From Rubrivirga sp. SAORIC476 (GTDB lineage: Bacteria > Bacteroidota > Rhodothermia > Rhodothermales > Rubricoccaceae): a stretch of 64,000 nucleotides of DNA. Within the stretch, counting starts at the first letter, position 1, and every line of letters starts with the position of its first letter. The notes beneath the pieces are model-generated. The model was not told the DNA's origin. It saw only the letters and a program-made list of their open reading frames with translations, and did no database searches. Location of the stretch: assembly GCF_002283555.1 (NCBI RefSeq), contig NZ_MVOI01000006.1, positions 576,040 to 640,039 on the forward strand, given 5' to 3'. A program made the translations under genes and the position numbers. Shown piece by piece: positions 1 through 9,336 of this stretch.

Positions 1-1
1 G

Positions 2-283
2 CTGGCCGTGCGGGGCGAGGCGCCCGTGGTGGTGCCGGGGACGGTCGCCGCCAGCGGCACCATCGTGGCGGGAAACCTGCTCGCGGCCTCCGCCCTGGGG
101 ATCGAGTTCGTGGCCGACCCGGCGGGCACGATCCGCGGGGTGTACGAGGTGGCTGTGGAGGACTCGGTGCGGGCGACCGTCGCGGGCACGGTCGCGGGCA
201 CCTTCACGCGCGAACGGTTCGACCTGACCCTCGTCGAGCCCGAGGCCGGCGGGGTGCGCGTCGAGGTGCGGACGGTCCGGTAG
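2..283 (+). CDS. C-terminal fragment of an unrecognised protein (5' end outside window)
   Basis: An open frame enters from the left edge and stops at TAG 281-283. The visible part is about 93 residues, rich in V, A, G and T, with short alternating beta-like stretches (GTVAASGTIVAG, ATVAGTVAGTFTRERFDLTL). That pattern would fit a small beta-sandwich or envelope protein, but I recognise no family. An internal GTG at 8 could be a start. The frame is open to the edge, so a truncated longer gene is more likely. It reads in the same direction as the next gene. Confidence 0.4.
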   Translation: MAVRGEAPVVVPGTVAASGTIVAGNLLAASALGIEFVADPAGTIRGVYEVAVEDSVRATVAGTVAGTFTRERFDLTLVEPEAGGVRVEVRTVR

Positions 284-408
284 CGGGGCGTGCTGGTCGG
301 GTGGCGCGTCCCGTCGAGCAACCATCGGGGCCATTCGGACTCTCTGTAGGACGTGGCCTGCCCGTAGGGCTATGCTGCACGCCGACTCCGTCTCTGCTGC
401 TCTGTCCC

Positions 409-1050
409 ATGCGCGCCGTCCTGCTCCTGCTCGTCCTCTGGCCCTCGGCGGTGGTCGCCCAGGGAGAACTCGCGCTCGACTCGCTCGACGCCACGGACTA
501 CGAGGACGCCGTGCGTCGCCTGCACGACGGTGATCTGGACGTGGACTTCCAGACCATGCGGTTCGCCTCCGCACTGACCGACGCCTACGACCCGTACGAC
601 ACCGAGCCGCGGGAGCAGCGCCAGCGCCTCAACGAACACCTGTACCAGCACGACGCCCCCGAGGCGGCGCTGCTCGTCGCCGACTCCCTGCTGGCGGTCA
701 ACTACGTCGACATGGACGCTCACTACGGGGCCGGCGTCGCGCATGACCGACTCGGCCACGCCGACGAGGCGGCGTTCCACTTCGAGGTGTTCGAGGGGCT
801 GCTGGACTCGCTCCTTCGCACAGCGACCGGGACCGAGGACGACCCGTTCGTCGTGGTCCGCGTGGACGAGGAGTACGTGCTGATCGCCGTCCTCCGGCTG
901 GAACTGCGCGGTCAGTCCCTGGTGGACTGCGCCAACACGCAGTGTGACCGGATGGAACTCCACGACCCGAGCGACGGCGGCGACGTGGACCTCTTCTTCG
1001 ACGTATCGCTCCCGTTCGGGCACATGCGCCGGACGATGGCGGGGCGGTAG
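409..1050 (+). CDS. secreted DUF4919-like protein
   Basis: 213 residues. The start at ATG 409 is chosen because it opens directly into a signal peptide (MRAVLLLLVLWPSAVVAQ, cleavage after AVVAQ); the frame itself is open further upstream. The mature part has the layout I associate with DUF4919 proteins of Bacteroidota: an early FQTMRFASALTDAYDPYD segment, a TPR-like helical middle (HYGAGVAHDRLGHADEA), then VVRVDEEYVLIAVLRLELRGQSLVDC and a final FFDVSLPFG strand. The molecular function of the family is unknown. The protein is probably periplasmic or outer-membrane associated. The assignment is from remembered motif layout, not a search. Confidence 0.7.
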   Translation: MRAVLLLLVLWPSAVVAQGELALDSLDATDYEDAVRRLHDGDLDVDFQTMRFASALTDAYDPYDTEPREQRQRLNEHLYQHDAPEAALLVADSLLAVNYVDMDAHYGAGVAHDRLGHADEAAFHFEVFEGLLDSLLRTATGTEDDPFVVVRVDEEYVLIAVLRLELRGQSLVDCANTQCDRMELHDPSDGGDVDLFFDVSLPFGHMRRTMAGR

Positions 1051-1065
1051 CGGCGCCGGACCCGT

Positions 1066-1464
1066 CTAGGGGTTCGTGTCTGTCGCCGTGGGCAGGGGCC
1101 GCTCAGCGAACCGGTAGGCTTCCACGATGCGCCCGCCGATCAGGTGCTCCTGGATGATCTGCTCCAGCACCTCCGGCGTGCACGAGTGGTACCACGTACC
1201 CTCGGGGTAGACGACGGCGATCGGTCCGCGCAGGCACACCCGGAGGCAGTTCGCCTTGGTGCGGTAGATGCCGCCGTCCTCGGACAGACCCAGTTCCTTG
1301 AGGCGGCCCTTTAGGAACGTCCACGACGCGAGCCCGAGGTCGGTGGCGCAGCACTTGGGCTTGGTCGGCTCGGCGCAGAGCAGGATGTGGCGGCGGATCG
1401 CCGGGATGCCGAGGGTCTGGACCTGCTTCTGGAGTGCGAGGTCGGCGCGCGGGTCGTCGGACAT
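1066..1464 (-). CDS. thioredoxin-like [2Fe-2S] ferredoxin family protein
   Basis: 132 residues. Cysteines fall in the spacing of small thioredoxin-fold 2Fe-2S proteins: [15 protein letters not shown] near residue 30, then [10 protein letters not shown] near residue 75, followed by a conserved VVYPEGTWY and a C-terminal helix. In the family these cysteines ligate a 2Fe-2S cluster; redox partners are not known here. It reads leftward, convergent with the DUF4919-like gene (15 bp gap), and lies 27 bp beyond the cutC stop in the same direction, so the two may be co-transcribed. Confidence 0.8.
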   Translation of the reverse strand: MSDDPRADLALQKQVQTLGIPAIRRHILLCAEPTKPKCCATDLGLASWTFLKGRLKELGLSEDGGIYRTKANCLRVCLRGPIAVVYPEGTWYHSCTPEVLEQIIQEHLIGGRIVEAYRFAERPLPTATDTNP

Positions 1465-1491
1465 GAGGAAGCCGTGGGGGAGGGCGTCAGC

Positions 1492-2181
1492 CTACGCGCG
1501 GAGCGCGTCCAGGACTGCGCGGAGTCGGCGGACTTCGATGGCGTCCACGTGGCCTGAGCCCGGCAGGGACGCGCCGCTGTGGACCTCCCGTGCGCCCGTC
1601 CGTGGCACCACCTCAGCCACGTTCGACGCACGGACGCCGCCGCCCGGCATCACGGCCAGGTCGGCCCCGAGTCGCTCGATGAGGTGTGCCAGCCGGTCGG
1701 CCCCGGCGAGGGCATTCGCCGTCCCGCCGCTCGTCAGCACCCGGCGCGCGCCGCAGGCGACGAGCGCGTCCATCGCCTCGTCCAGGTCGCGCGCCGCGTC
1801 GACGGCGCGGTGGACGATCACCGGGGAAGGGCCCGCGGTCTCGACCAGGGCCCGGAGCGCGTCGCTGGCGATCCGTCCGGTCCGGTCCAGCGCGCCCCAG
1901 ACGATGCCCGCTGCGCCGGCGTCCAGCACACGTCGGGCGTCCTCGCGCATGGCCGCGTGCTCCGTCGGCGAGAAGGTCCACCCGTCCGCGTGCGCGCGCA
2001 CCATCACCACGACCGGCAGGTCGGTCGCCTCGGTGACCTCGCGGACCCAGTCGAGCGGCGGCGTCAGGCCGCCCGCCGCGGCGTCGCGGCAGAGCTCGAT
2101 GCGGTCGGCCCCGGACCGGGCCGCCACGAGTGCCGAGGCGGGGTCGAAGGCGGCGATCTCCAGGAGGACGCGGTCGGTCAT
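1492..2181 (-). CDS. cutC: CutC family protein (copper homeostasis TIM barrel)
   Basis: 229 residues from ATG 2181; an upstream in-frame ATG at 2211 would add ten charged residues and is less likely. CutC features are clear: the N-terminal LLEIAAFDPASALVAARSGADRIELC, then GGLTPPLDWV, VVVMVRAHADGWTFS, HRAVDAARDLDEAMDAL, RVLTSGG and MPGGGVRASN. The family is a TIM barrel linked to copper handling, although its exact biochemical role is disputed. Length matches the family. It is followed 27 bp downstream by the ferredoxin-like gene. Confidence 0.9.
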   Translation of the reverse strand: MTDRVLLEIAAFDPASALVAARSGADRIELCRDAAAGGLTPPLDWVREVTEATDLPVVVMVRAHADGWTFSPTEHAAMREDARRVLDAGAAGIVWGALDRTGRIASDALRALVETAGPSPVIVHRAVDAARDLDEAMDALVACGARRVLTSGGTANALAGADRLAHLIERLGADLAVMPGGGVRASNVAEVVPRTGAREVHSGASLPGSGHVDAIEVRRLRAVLDALRA

Positions 2182-2412
2182 CGACCGGCGCGGTTCCGAG
2201 CGGTCGTCCATCGGCCCCCCGCAGGCGTTTGCCGGAGCGGGACGGGGAGGAGAGGAGTGGGCATGGGGATGGAAAGCCGGGAGACGAAATGTAGGCGGCT
2301 GCGCGCGGGGTCTGCAGAGAGACCGTGGGGGCTCACGTAAGGCGCCCGGACACTCGGGCGTCCCCGGTCACGGCGCGGTCTATTTTGACCGTTCCCCTCT
2401 GGCACCCCTCGT

Positions 2413-3765
2413 ATGGATCGGCAGGCCCTCCAGGAACGGTTCGGCATCCTCGGCGACAGCCCCGCGCTGCGGCGGGTGCTGGAGCGCGTCCGCCAGGTGG
2501 CGCCACCCGACATCACGGTGCTGCTCGAAGGCGAGAGCGGCGTCGGCAAGGAACTGGTGGCGACGGCCATCCACGGGCTCTCGAAGCGTCGCCACAAGCG
2601 GCTGGTGGTCGTCAACTGCGGGGCGATCCCGGAGGGGCTGATCGAGAGCGAGCTGTTTGGGGCGGAGAAGGGCGCCTACACCGGCGCGACCGACCGCCGG
2701 ACGGGCTACTTCGAGGAGGCAGACGGCGGGACGCTCTTCCTCGACGAGATCGGCGAGATGCCGCTCCAGGCGCAGGTTCGGCTCCTGCGGGTGCTCGAGA
2801 CGGGCCAGTTCAGCCGGGTCGGCGGGACGGTCTCGCAGACCTCCGACGCCCGCGTGGTCGCGGCGACCAACAAGGACCTGGGCGAGGAAGTCCGCGCGGG
2901 GCGCTTCCGAGAGGACCTCTACTACCGACTGAGCACGGTCGTCCTCAAGATCCCGTCGCTGCGGCAGCGCCGGGAGGACATCGTACCGCTGTTCGAGGCC
3001 TTCCTGGCCCGCTTCTCTCGCCAGTACGAGGCCCCCTACCTTCGCCTCGCGCCCGACGCGGCGGACCTGCTGCAGCGCTACAACTGGCCCGGCAACGTGC
3101 GCGAGCTTCGCAACGTGGCTGAGCAGGCGACCGTGATGGTCCGTCAGAACCCGCTCTCCGCCGATGTCGTCCGGCCGTTGCTGCGCGGCGTCTCGGCGTC
3201 GGCCGGGCTGACGCTGGCGCCGCGGCCCGGCGTGGGCGACGAGGTCAGCGAGCGGGGCATCCTGTACCGCGCGCTCCTGGAGATCCGTGCCGAACTGCGC
3301 ACCCTCCGCGGCGAGGTGGCGACGTTGCGCACCGGCGCGGCGGCAGCGCCCTCCGAGGGGGCGATGGTCCACGTCCCCCGCCCCGCCTTCGCGGACCTGT
3401 CTCCCTACGGCGACCTCGGCGAGGTCGAGCAGGAGGTGGCCTACGAGCCTCCCGCGCCCGCACCCACCGACGCGGCCGACACGCTCTTCGAGGTCGAGGA
3501 GGACAGCGTGCGCTTCGACCCCGCCCCCGGCTTCGACCGCGGGGACTCCTTCGAGGCGGCCCCCGCGTTTCACGGCGGCCAGCCGGCGTTACCGGAGTCG
3601 TTCGAGGCCGCGCTCGCCGACGGGCTCCCGCTGCCGACGATGGAGGAGGCCGAGGCTGCGCTCATCGCCGAGGCGCTCCGCCGCTTCGACGGCAACCGCC
3701 GCCAGTCCGCCGAGGCCCTCGGCATCTCCGAGCGGACGCTGTACCGCAAGCTGAAGGAGGAATGA
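2413..3765 (+). CDS. sigma-54-dependent activator lacking a receiver domain
   Basis: 450 residues. An AAA+ domain starts almost at the N terminus: Walker A GESGVGKE (residues 40-47), sigma-54 contact loop GAYTGA (87-92), Walker [12 protein letters not shown] (about 105-115) and WPGNVREL. A long acidic/proline linker of about 160 residues follows, then a Fis-type HTH ([21 protein letters not shown]) at the end. No REC, GAF or PAS input domain is present, so activity is probably set by expression or a partner (inference). The loop has Y where GAFTGA has F, a tolerated variant. Its stop overlaps the lptE start by 4 bp. A TATTTTG box at 2381-2387 lies 25 bp upstream and resembles a Bacteroidota -7 element (weak). 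Confidence 0.93.
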   Translation: MDRQALQERFGILGDSPALRRVLERVRQVAPPDITVLLEGESGVGKELVATAIHGLSKRRHKRLVVVNCGAIPEGLIESELFGAEKGAYTGATDRRTGYFEEADGGTLFLDEIGEMPLQAQVRLLRVLETGQFSRVGGTVSQTSDARVVAATNKDLGEEVRAGRFREDLYYRLSTVVLKIPSLRQRREDIVPLFEAFLARFSRQYEAPYLRLAPDAADLLQRYNWPGNVRELRNVAEQATVMVRQNPLSADVVRPLLRGVSASAGLTLAPRPGVGDEVSERGILYRALLEIRAELRTLRGEVATLRTGAAAAPSEGAMVHVPRPAFADLSPYGDLGEVEQEVAYEPPAPAPTDAADTLFEVEEDSVRFDPAPGFDRGDSFEAAPAFHGGQPALPESFEAALADGLPLPTMEEAEAALIAEALRRFDGNRRQSAEALGISERTLYRKLKEE

Positions 3766-4325
3766 GGCATCCTGCATCCGGCATCCAGGGGGGGGCTCGG
3801 CGGGCGCGGCGCGCGGTCGCCCTGTGCGCAGCCCTGCTCGCCGCGTCCTGCTCGCCGATGCTGCTCCAGGGCTGCGGCGTGTACTCCTTCTCCGGCGCCA
3901 CCATCCCGGCGCAACTGCAAACCGTCGCGGTGCCGCTGGCCGAGGACCGTTCGACGGGCGGCCCGCCCGGCCTGGACCGTCTCATGACGGATGCGCTCAT
4001 CGACCGCTTCGTCGACCGCTCCCGGCTGGCCCTCGAGCCGGACGAGGGCGAGGCCGACGCCGTCGTCCGGGCGACCATCGAGCGGTACAGCATCGCGCCG
4101 GTGGCCGTGACCGACCAGAACGTGGCGGCGCTCAACCGGGTCACGCTATCGGTCCGCGTCGTGGTGGAGGACCGGGTCGAGTCTGCCGAGCTGCTCTCGC
4201 GCTCGTTCTCGGCCACCGAGGACTTCGCCCCCGCCGATGGCCTCCAGGGCGAGGCCGACGCCTCGGCGACGGCGCTCGACCAGATCGCCCGCGACGCCTT
4301 CACTGCGGCCACCTCGGACTGGTGA
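3762..4325 (+). CDS. lptE: LptE-like LPS-assembly lipoprotein
   Basis: 187 residues. After a hydrophobic N terminus with candidate lipoprotein cysteines (LLAASC and LLQGC) comes CGVYSFSGATIPAQLQTVAVPL, the hallmark opening of Bacteroidota LptE. A SecD/TonB-like alpha-beta fold with RSFSATEDF and a helical C terminus follows. In the family LptE plugs the LptD beta-barrel that inserts LPS into the outer membrane. The start is fixed by the ATGA overlap with the preceding activator gene, and the stop overlaps the following glycosyltransferase by four bases. The three genes therefore look translationally coupled. Confidence 0.85.
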   Translation: MRHPASGIQGGARRARRAVALCAALLAASCSPMLLQGCGVYSFSGATIPAQLQTVAVPLAEDRSTGGPPGLDRLMTDALIDRFVDRSRLALEPDEGEADAVVRATIERYSIAPVAVTDQNVAALNRVTLSVRVVVEDRVESAELLSRSFSATEDFAPADGLQGEADASATALDQIARDAFTAATSDW

Positions 4326-5758
4326 CGGCCGGGCTCACCGCCCTGGCCGGGGCCGTCTACGGCGCCGCCGGGCTCCTCCTGGCCGTCCTCGGCCTCCACG
4401 CGCTCGTGCTGGCGACCGTGCGGACGCTCCTGCCGAGGCGGGACCTCCCGGCCGCGCCCGGCCCGTGGCCCGCGGTCGTCGTCCAACTGCCGGTCTACGA
4501 GGAGCCGCCCGCGCTCATCGCCCGCGTCCTCGACGCCGCCCTCGCGTCCGACTACCCCGGCCGGGTCGAGATCCAACTCCTGGATGACTCGTCGGTCGCA
4601 TCGCGACGGGTGAACGCGGCGCTCTGTGCCGAGCGGCGTCCGGGCGTCCGCCACCTGCCTCGCGACGCGCGGGAGGGTTACAAGGCCGGGGCCCTCGCTT
4701 ACGGACTGGCGCAGACCGACGCCCCGCTGGCGGCCGTCTTCGATGTCGACTTCCGGCCCTCGCCGCCCACGCTCCGCGCCCTCGTCGGTCCGCTCCTGGC
4801 AGACGAGGGGCTGGCGTTCGTGCAGGGGCGCTGGACGCATCCGGGCGCTGACCGAACGTGGCTCGGGCGGGCGCAGGCGGCCGTCCTGGACCTCCATTTC
4901 GCCGTCGAGCAGACAGCGCGCGACCGCGCTGGGCTGCCGCTGCCCTTCAACGGCACGGCGGGCGTCTGGCGCCGCGCCGCCATCGACGATGCCGGCGGGT
5001 GGAAGGCCGACACCCTCGCGGAGGACGCCGACCTCGCGCTCCGCGCGCAGGCACGCGGGTGGCGCGCGCGCCTGGCGGAGGACGTGGCCGTCCCGGCAGA
5101 CTTCCCCGAGACGGTCGGTGCGTGGCGGCGTCAGCAGGCACGGTGGGCGAAGGGCCTCGCCGAGGTCGCGCGCCTCCGCCTCGGAACGCTCTGGCGTGCG
5201 CCGCTCCCGATGCGCGCGAAGCTCGCCTTCACGGGGCACCTCGCGTTGTCCCTGAGCCTGCCCTCGCTGCTGGTGCTCCTGCTGCTCCACCCGGTGGTCT
5301 CCGCGCTGGGCGGGATGGGCGCCGCAGCCGTGCTGGCGGGGCTGGGCCCGGTGGCGCTGGTGGGGCTCATCGGGGCACACGTCGTCGCGCTCCAGGCGCT
5401 GCACCCGGCATCGTGGCGCGGGCGCCTGCTGAGGATCCCCGCGGCGCTGGCGGCGCCCATCGTGCTCGTCGTCCCCGTCGCGCGGGCCTTCGGCGAGGCC
5501 GTCGTCGGGCGCCGGACGCCCTTCGCGCGGACACCCAAGGGGGCGTCGGGCGGGGGCGAGGGGGGAGGGACCGAGGTCGCGCTGGCGGTGTACTCGGCTG
5601 CCGGATTGGCCGTCCTCGTGGCACTCGGCGCCTGGGGGGCAGTCCCGTTTCAGACGCTGCTGGCTGTCGCGACCGCCGCCGCCGCGTGGGCCATCCGCCG
5701 GACCCCGCCAGTGGCGCGTGCCGAACCGGTGCCGTCGCTCACCCGCGCGGCGGCGTGA
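4322..5758 (+). CDS. family-2 glycosyltransferase, membrane-bound, processive type
   Basis: 478 residues from GTG 4322, chosen for the GTGA overlap with lptE. One N-terminal membrane helix (LTALAGAVYGAAGLLLAVLGLHALVLA) precedes a GT-A domain with QLPVYEE, LLDDSS, the DxD-like AVFDVDF, EDADLALRAQARGW and QQARWAKG (a QxxRW-type motif). Several C-terminal helices follow. This is the layout of cellulose synthase/CslA-like GT2 enzymes that polymerise and export a polysaccharide, mannan-like in the closest families I recall. Sugar specificity cannot be read from sequence. Coupling to lptE suggests an envelope polysaccharide role. Confidence 0.88.
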   Translation: MTAGLTALAGAVYGAAGLLLAVLGLHALVLATVRTLLPRRDLPAAPGPWPAVVVQLPVYEEPPALIARVLDAALASDYPGRVEIQLLDDSSVASRRVNAALCAERRPGVRHLPRDAREGYKAGALAYGLAQTDAPLAAVFDVDFRPSPPTLRALVGPLLADEGLAFVQGRWTHPGADRTWLGRAQAAVLDLHFAVEQTARDRAGLPLPFNGTAGVWRRAAIDDAGGWKADTLAEDADLALRAQARGWRARLAEDVAVPADFPETVGAWRRQQARWAKGLAEVARLRLGTLWRAPLPMRAKLAFTGHLALSLSLPSLLVLLLLHPVVSALGGMGAAAVLAGLGPVALVGLIGAHVVALQALHPASWRGRLLRIPAALAAPIVLVVPVARAFGEAVVGRRTPFARTPKGASGGGEGGGTEVALAVYSAAGLAVLVALGAWGAVPFQTLLAVATAAAAWAIRRTPPVARAEPVPSLTRAAA

Positions 5759-5895
5759 GCCAACCGGCGGCATGGGTGCGGCCGAAGAAGGCGACCCCGC
5801 GGCGGGCTCTGGGTCGACCGTCCCCCCCGACTTCACGACGCGTCCCGAACCCTGCGACCGGACCGGCGTGGACCAGGACACGATTCCGTAACGCC

Positions 5896-6945
5896 GTGTC
5901 CGCCCTCGCCCGTTCGACGCCCGCCCCGCTCCAGGTCCTCGATGCTCGCCGCGTCCGTGCCGGGGGCGTGCCGGGCACGCGGTACCGACTCCGCCGGGAG
6001 CACCCGGTCACCGGTCACGCCGACCTCGATCTCGCCCTGGGCACCTTCGAGGCCATCGTCCTCCCGCCGACCGACGGCCGGACCGGTGCGCCTGCGGTGA
6101 CGCTCCTGAACGGCATCACGAAGGGGATGGACCGAAGCCTCCCCGCCGCGACGGCGCTCGCGCGGGCGGGCCTCGGCGCTGTGCTGATCGACACCCCGCT
6201 CGGCGGCTCGCGGCGGATCGCCGAGGGGCACCCCGGCCTCGACCTCGCCGAGCTGGCCCGTCGCGGCGTCGACCTGGACGTGCCGTTCGCGACGCGGCTG
6301 TTCGACGGGGTCGCGGCCGACCTCGCAGCGGCGTTCGCGTTCGCCGAGGCCGAGCACGGGCTCGGCGCCGATCGCCGGGCGCTCTTCGGCGTCAGCTTCG
6401 GGTGCCTTCTGTCGAGCCTCGCATTCGCCCGCGACGGCGTGGGCGACCGCCTCTTCGGCGCCATTGGCCACCCGGACCTTCCCGCGATGGCGCGTGGACT
6501 CGTCGACAGCTTCGCGCAGTTCTCCGGCCTGCCGCCCGCCGTGGTGGCCGGAGGTCTCCGCCTCGGCCCCGTCGCCGACGTGGCCGCGCGGCGCATGGGC
6601 GGCGAGCCTGCCGTGGGCCTGCTCCGCTTCGCCCGCCTGCTCGCGGCGCTCGGTCGGGGCGGACGCGCGCTTGACGGTCTCGACCCGGTCCGCTTCGCGC
6701 CCGAGGTCGGGGCTCCCGCTGGCGGGGGGGACCGACCGGCGCACTTCCTGGCGGGTGCCCTCGACCCTGTCGCGCCGCCGGAGGTCGTCCGCGCGGCGGC
6801 GGCGGCGTTCTCCACCTCGACCGTCGAAGTGCTGCCGGGGCTCGGGCACGGGTGGTACGTCGGCGCCCGTCCCGCCGGCGCCGAGTCGTTCGAGCGGTCG
6901 TGCGGCGCGTGGCTCGTCCGCCACCTCGCCGACTGGACAGAGTGA
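5896..6945 (+). CDS. alpha/beta hydrolase
   Basis: 349 residues from GTG 5896. The frame is open upstream inside the glycosyltransferase gene, but that part is low-complexity shadow. The catalytic triad is visible: nucleophile serine in ALFGVSFGCLLSS, acid in FLAGALDPVAPP and histidine in LPGLGHGWYVG. An oxyanion-hole-like segment LLNGITKGMD lies before the nucleophile. No signal peptide is seen, so it is probably cytoplasmic. The substrate is unknown. It lies 137 bp after the glycosyltransferase in the same direction and may have its own promoter. Confidence 0.8.
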   Translation: MSALARSTPAPLQVLDARRVRAGGVPGTRYRLRREHPVTGHADLDLALGTFEAIVLPPTDGRTGAPAVTLLNGITKGMDRSLPAATALARAGLGAVLIDTPLGGSRRIAEGHPGLDLAELARRGVDLDVPFATRLFDGVAADLAAAFAFAEAEHGLGADRRALFGVSFGCLLSSLAFARDGVGDRLFGAIGHPDLPAMARGLVDSFAQFSGLPPAVVAGGLRLGPVADVAARRMGGEPAVGLLRFARLLAALGRGGRALDGLDPVRFAPEVGAPAGGGDRPAHFLAGALDPVAPPEVVRAAAAAFSTSTVEVLPGLGHGWYVGARPAGAESFERSCGAWLVRHLADWTE

Positions 6946-7032
6946 GCGTCTCCGCCCCGGGACCGAGACGCCCTGACGGTTAAGCGCGAGGGGAGGAGCG
7001 GCGATACCTCGGTCCCATCCTGTGGACGTTCT

Positions 7033-9336
7033 ATGCAGCCCTCCGCAAGCCCCGACGCCGACGCGCCGTCGACGGACCGACCGATGTCGATGGTCCTCCG
7101 CTGGACCCGACGTGCCGTCGGCCGCATCTCTGGGGAGCGAGAGGCGGCCCCCATGCCCGCGGAGGCGCCGGACACGTCGCTGCTGGACGCCCTGCCCGAC
7201 CCCGTCGTCCTGGTGGATGCCGAGGACCGGATTCACGCCGTCAGTCAGGCCGTCGTGGAGGTCTTCGGCGTGGATGCAGAGGAACTCGTCGGAGCGGCCC
7301 TCGCCGAGCGGCTCATCGAATTCCCTGGCCGGGAGGCCTATCACGCCTGCCTCGGGCGGGCCGCAGACGACGTCGACAGCCGCGAGGAGCCTGCGCTGCT
7401 GGCTGCCGTTCGCGCCGACGGAACGGAGGTCCCCGTCGCCCTCACCATTCGGGCGGTCCGCGACAGCGCGCTGTTCGCCGTCACGCTCCGCCACGCCAAG
7501 GCCGCCCGCGCCGACGCCATCGACGACCGGCGCCGCACCCTCCGCACGATCCTCGACGCGCTGCCCGAGGCGGTCGTCGCCGTGGACCCTCAGGGGCGCG
7601 TCCTCTTCCGCAACCGGGCCAGCGTGGGCGGGCGCTCGCGCAGCGACGCGACGCAGCGCGCCCTCCCCGACGCCGAGTGGCGCGCCGCCGAGGCTGTCAT
7701 GCGCGCGGGCCAACCCGCCGTGGGCGAGGAGCCGGCCGGCCCCGCGGGCGGCATCCGGCTGACGACGCGGATCCCCGTCCGCAGCGCCTCCGGCGCCATC
7801 GTCGGGCTCGTGGCGCTCTCGCGCGACGTGACGGCCGAGAAGGCCGACGCCGCCCGGCTGCTGGACGACAAGCGTGCCGCCGAAGCCGCCGCCCGCGCCA
7901 ACAGCGAGATCCTCGCCACCACCAGCCACGAGGTCCGCACGCTCATGAGCGGCGTGACGGGCATGACCCAACTCCTCCTCTCCACCGACCTCGAAGGGGA
8001 CCAGCGCGACTACGCCGAGACGATCCGCACGCAGAGCGCCACGCTCCTCCGCATCGTCAACGATGTCCTGGACCTCTCGAAGATGGACGCCGGGATGCTG
8101 ACGCTGGAGCGCGAGCCGTTCCAGGTGGCGAGCGTGGTCGACGGCGCGCTGGCGGTCGTGGTGGTGCAGGCCGGGGCGAAGGGCCTCGCGCTGTCGAGCG
8201 AGGTCGCCGAGGCCGTGCCCGCCTCCGTCGTCGGCGACGGGGGGCGGATCCAGCAGGTGCTCGCCAACTTGCTCACGAACGCCGTCAAGTTCACCGACGA
8301 GGGCGCCGTTCGGCTCCGCGTCGGGCTGACCGGAGGCGGCCGTGCGCTGGGCTTCGCCGTCGAGGACACCGGCGTGGGCATCGCCCCGGACCGCCTCGAC
8401 GCGGTGTTCGAGGAGTTCGTCCAGGCCGACGCCTCGACCGCGCGGACGCACGGCGGCACCGGTCTGGGACTCGCCATCTGCCGTCGGCTCGTGGAGCAGA
8501 TGGGAGGCGAGCTGACCGCCGCCTCGTCCCCGAGCGGCGGCTCCGTGTTCCGGTTTACCATTCCGCTGGAGGCCGCCACCGCCGTGCCCGAGGCCGACGA
8601 CGTGGCCGCTGCGCCCGTCTCCGTCTCGCCCGACCCGGCCTCGCCCGCTCCGGCTCCGCCTGCATCCGCCTCGCCCGCCCCGGTCTTGCCCGCCCCGGCG
8701 TCGACCCCGATGGCGGCGACGTTCGACGCGGAGCCGGAGTCAGAGCCGGTGCCAGCCGCCGCCGACGCGCCTGTGACGAGCGCGCCTCTGGCCCCGCCGC
8801 CCCCCTCTTCAGTCGCCCCCACGCCCCCCACGCCCCCCCCGGCTGCCCCCCCGGCGAAGCCCCCGGTCGCCCCGCGCCCGCTGAAGTCGGCGGTGATGGA
8901 CACCGCCTCAATCCTGCCCGCCGCGCGCGTGCTCCTGGTCGAGGACGACCCGGTGATGCAGAAGGTCACCTCGCACACGCTCCTCCGCCTCGGCTACCGC
9001 CCGACGGTGGTCAGCAACGGCGCGCAGGGCGTGATGGCCGCCCGCGGCAAGCCGTACGACGTGATCCTGATGGACATCATGATGCCCGTCATGGACGGGC
9101 TCGACGCGACCCGCAAGATCCGCGAGGACTCTGGTCCGCACCCACAGCCTGCCATCGTCATGCTGACGGCGAACGCCATGAAGAACGACCGCGTGGCGGG
9201 CATGGAGGCGGGCGCTGACGCCTACCTCACCAAGCCGGTCGAGCCCCGCGAACTGGCGGCCACCATCGAGCAGGCCATCCGCACGCGCACCCAGCCGTCC
9301 GAGGACGGCCCCGAGGCGGAGGTCACTTCCGCTTGA
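7033..9336 (+). CDS. hybrid sensor histidine kinase with PAS domains and C-terminal receiver
   Basis: 767 residues, soluble. Order: PAS (about 50-150), PAS (about 170-270), HisKA with phospho-acceptor His299 in TTSHEVRTLMSG, HATPase_c (LANLLTNAVKFTDEGAV, DTGVGIAPDRLDAVFEEF, GGTGLGLAICRRL), a 110-residue linker of A/P/S/V runs, and a REC domain with phospho-Asp681 in VILMDIMMPVMDG. No membrane helix is present, so it senses a cytoplasmic cue or a PAS-bound ligand. No dedicated response regulator is adjacent. Its 3' end overlaps the convergent der gene by 14 bp. Confidence 0.93.
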   Translation: MQPSASPDADAPSTDRPMSMVLRWTRRAVGRISGEREAAPMPAEAPDTSLLDALPDPVVLVDAEDRIHAVSQAVVEVFGVDAEELVGAALAERLIEFPGREAYHACLGRAADDVDSREEPALLAAVRADGTEVPVALTIRAVRDSALFAVTLRHAKAARADAIDDRRRTLRTILDALPEAVVAVDPQGRVLFRNRASVGGRSRSDATQRALPDAEWRAAEAVMRAGQPAVGEEPAGPAGGIRLTTRIPVRSASGAIVGLVALSRDVTAEKADAARLLDDKRAAEAAARANSEILATTSHEVRTLMSGVTGMTQLLLSTDLEGDQRDYAETIRTQSATLLRIVNDVLDLSKMDAGMLTLEREPFQVASVVDGALAVVVVQAGAKGLALSSEVAEAVPASVVGDGGRIQQVLANLLTNAVKFTDEGAVRLRVGLTGGGRALGFAVEDTGVGIAPDRLDAVFEEFVQADASTARTHGGTGLGLAICRRLVEQMGGELTAASSPSGGSVFRFTIPLEAATAVPEADDVAAAPVSVSPDPASPAPAPPASASPAPVLPAPASTPMAATFDAEPESEPVPAAADAPVTSAPLAPPPPSSVAPTPPTPPPAAPPAKPPVAPRPLKSAVMDTASILPAARVLLVEDDPVMQKVTSHTLLRLGYRPTVVSNGAQGVMAARGKPYDVILMDIMMPVMDGLDATRKIREDSGPHPQPAIVMLTANAMKNDRVAGMEAGADAYLTKPVEPRELAATIEQAIRTRTQPSEDGPEAEVTSA

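Noticed and set aside
3824-5758. Glycosyltransferase start far upstream at 3824
   Set aside because: The added residues are the shadow of lptE. The GTG at 4322 overlaps the lptE stop and begins a membrane helix.
5833-8451. Open frame of about 870 codons antisense to the hydrolase and hybrid kinase
   Set aside because: No domain logic, spans two genes and an intergenic gap; a composition artefact.
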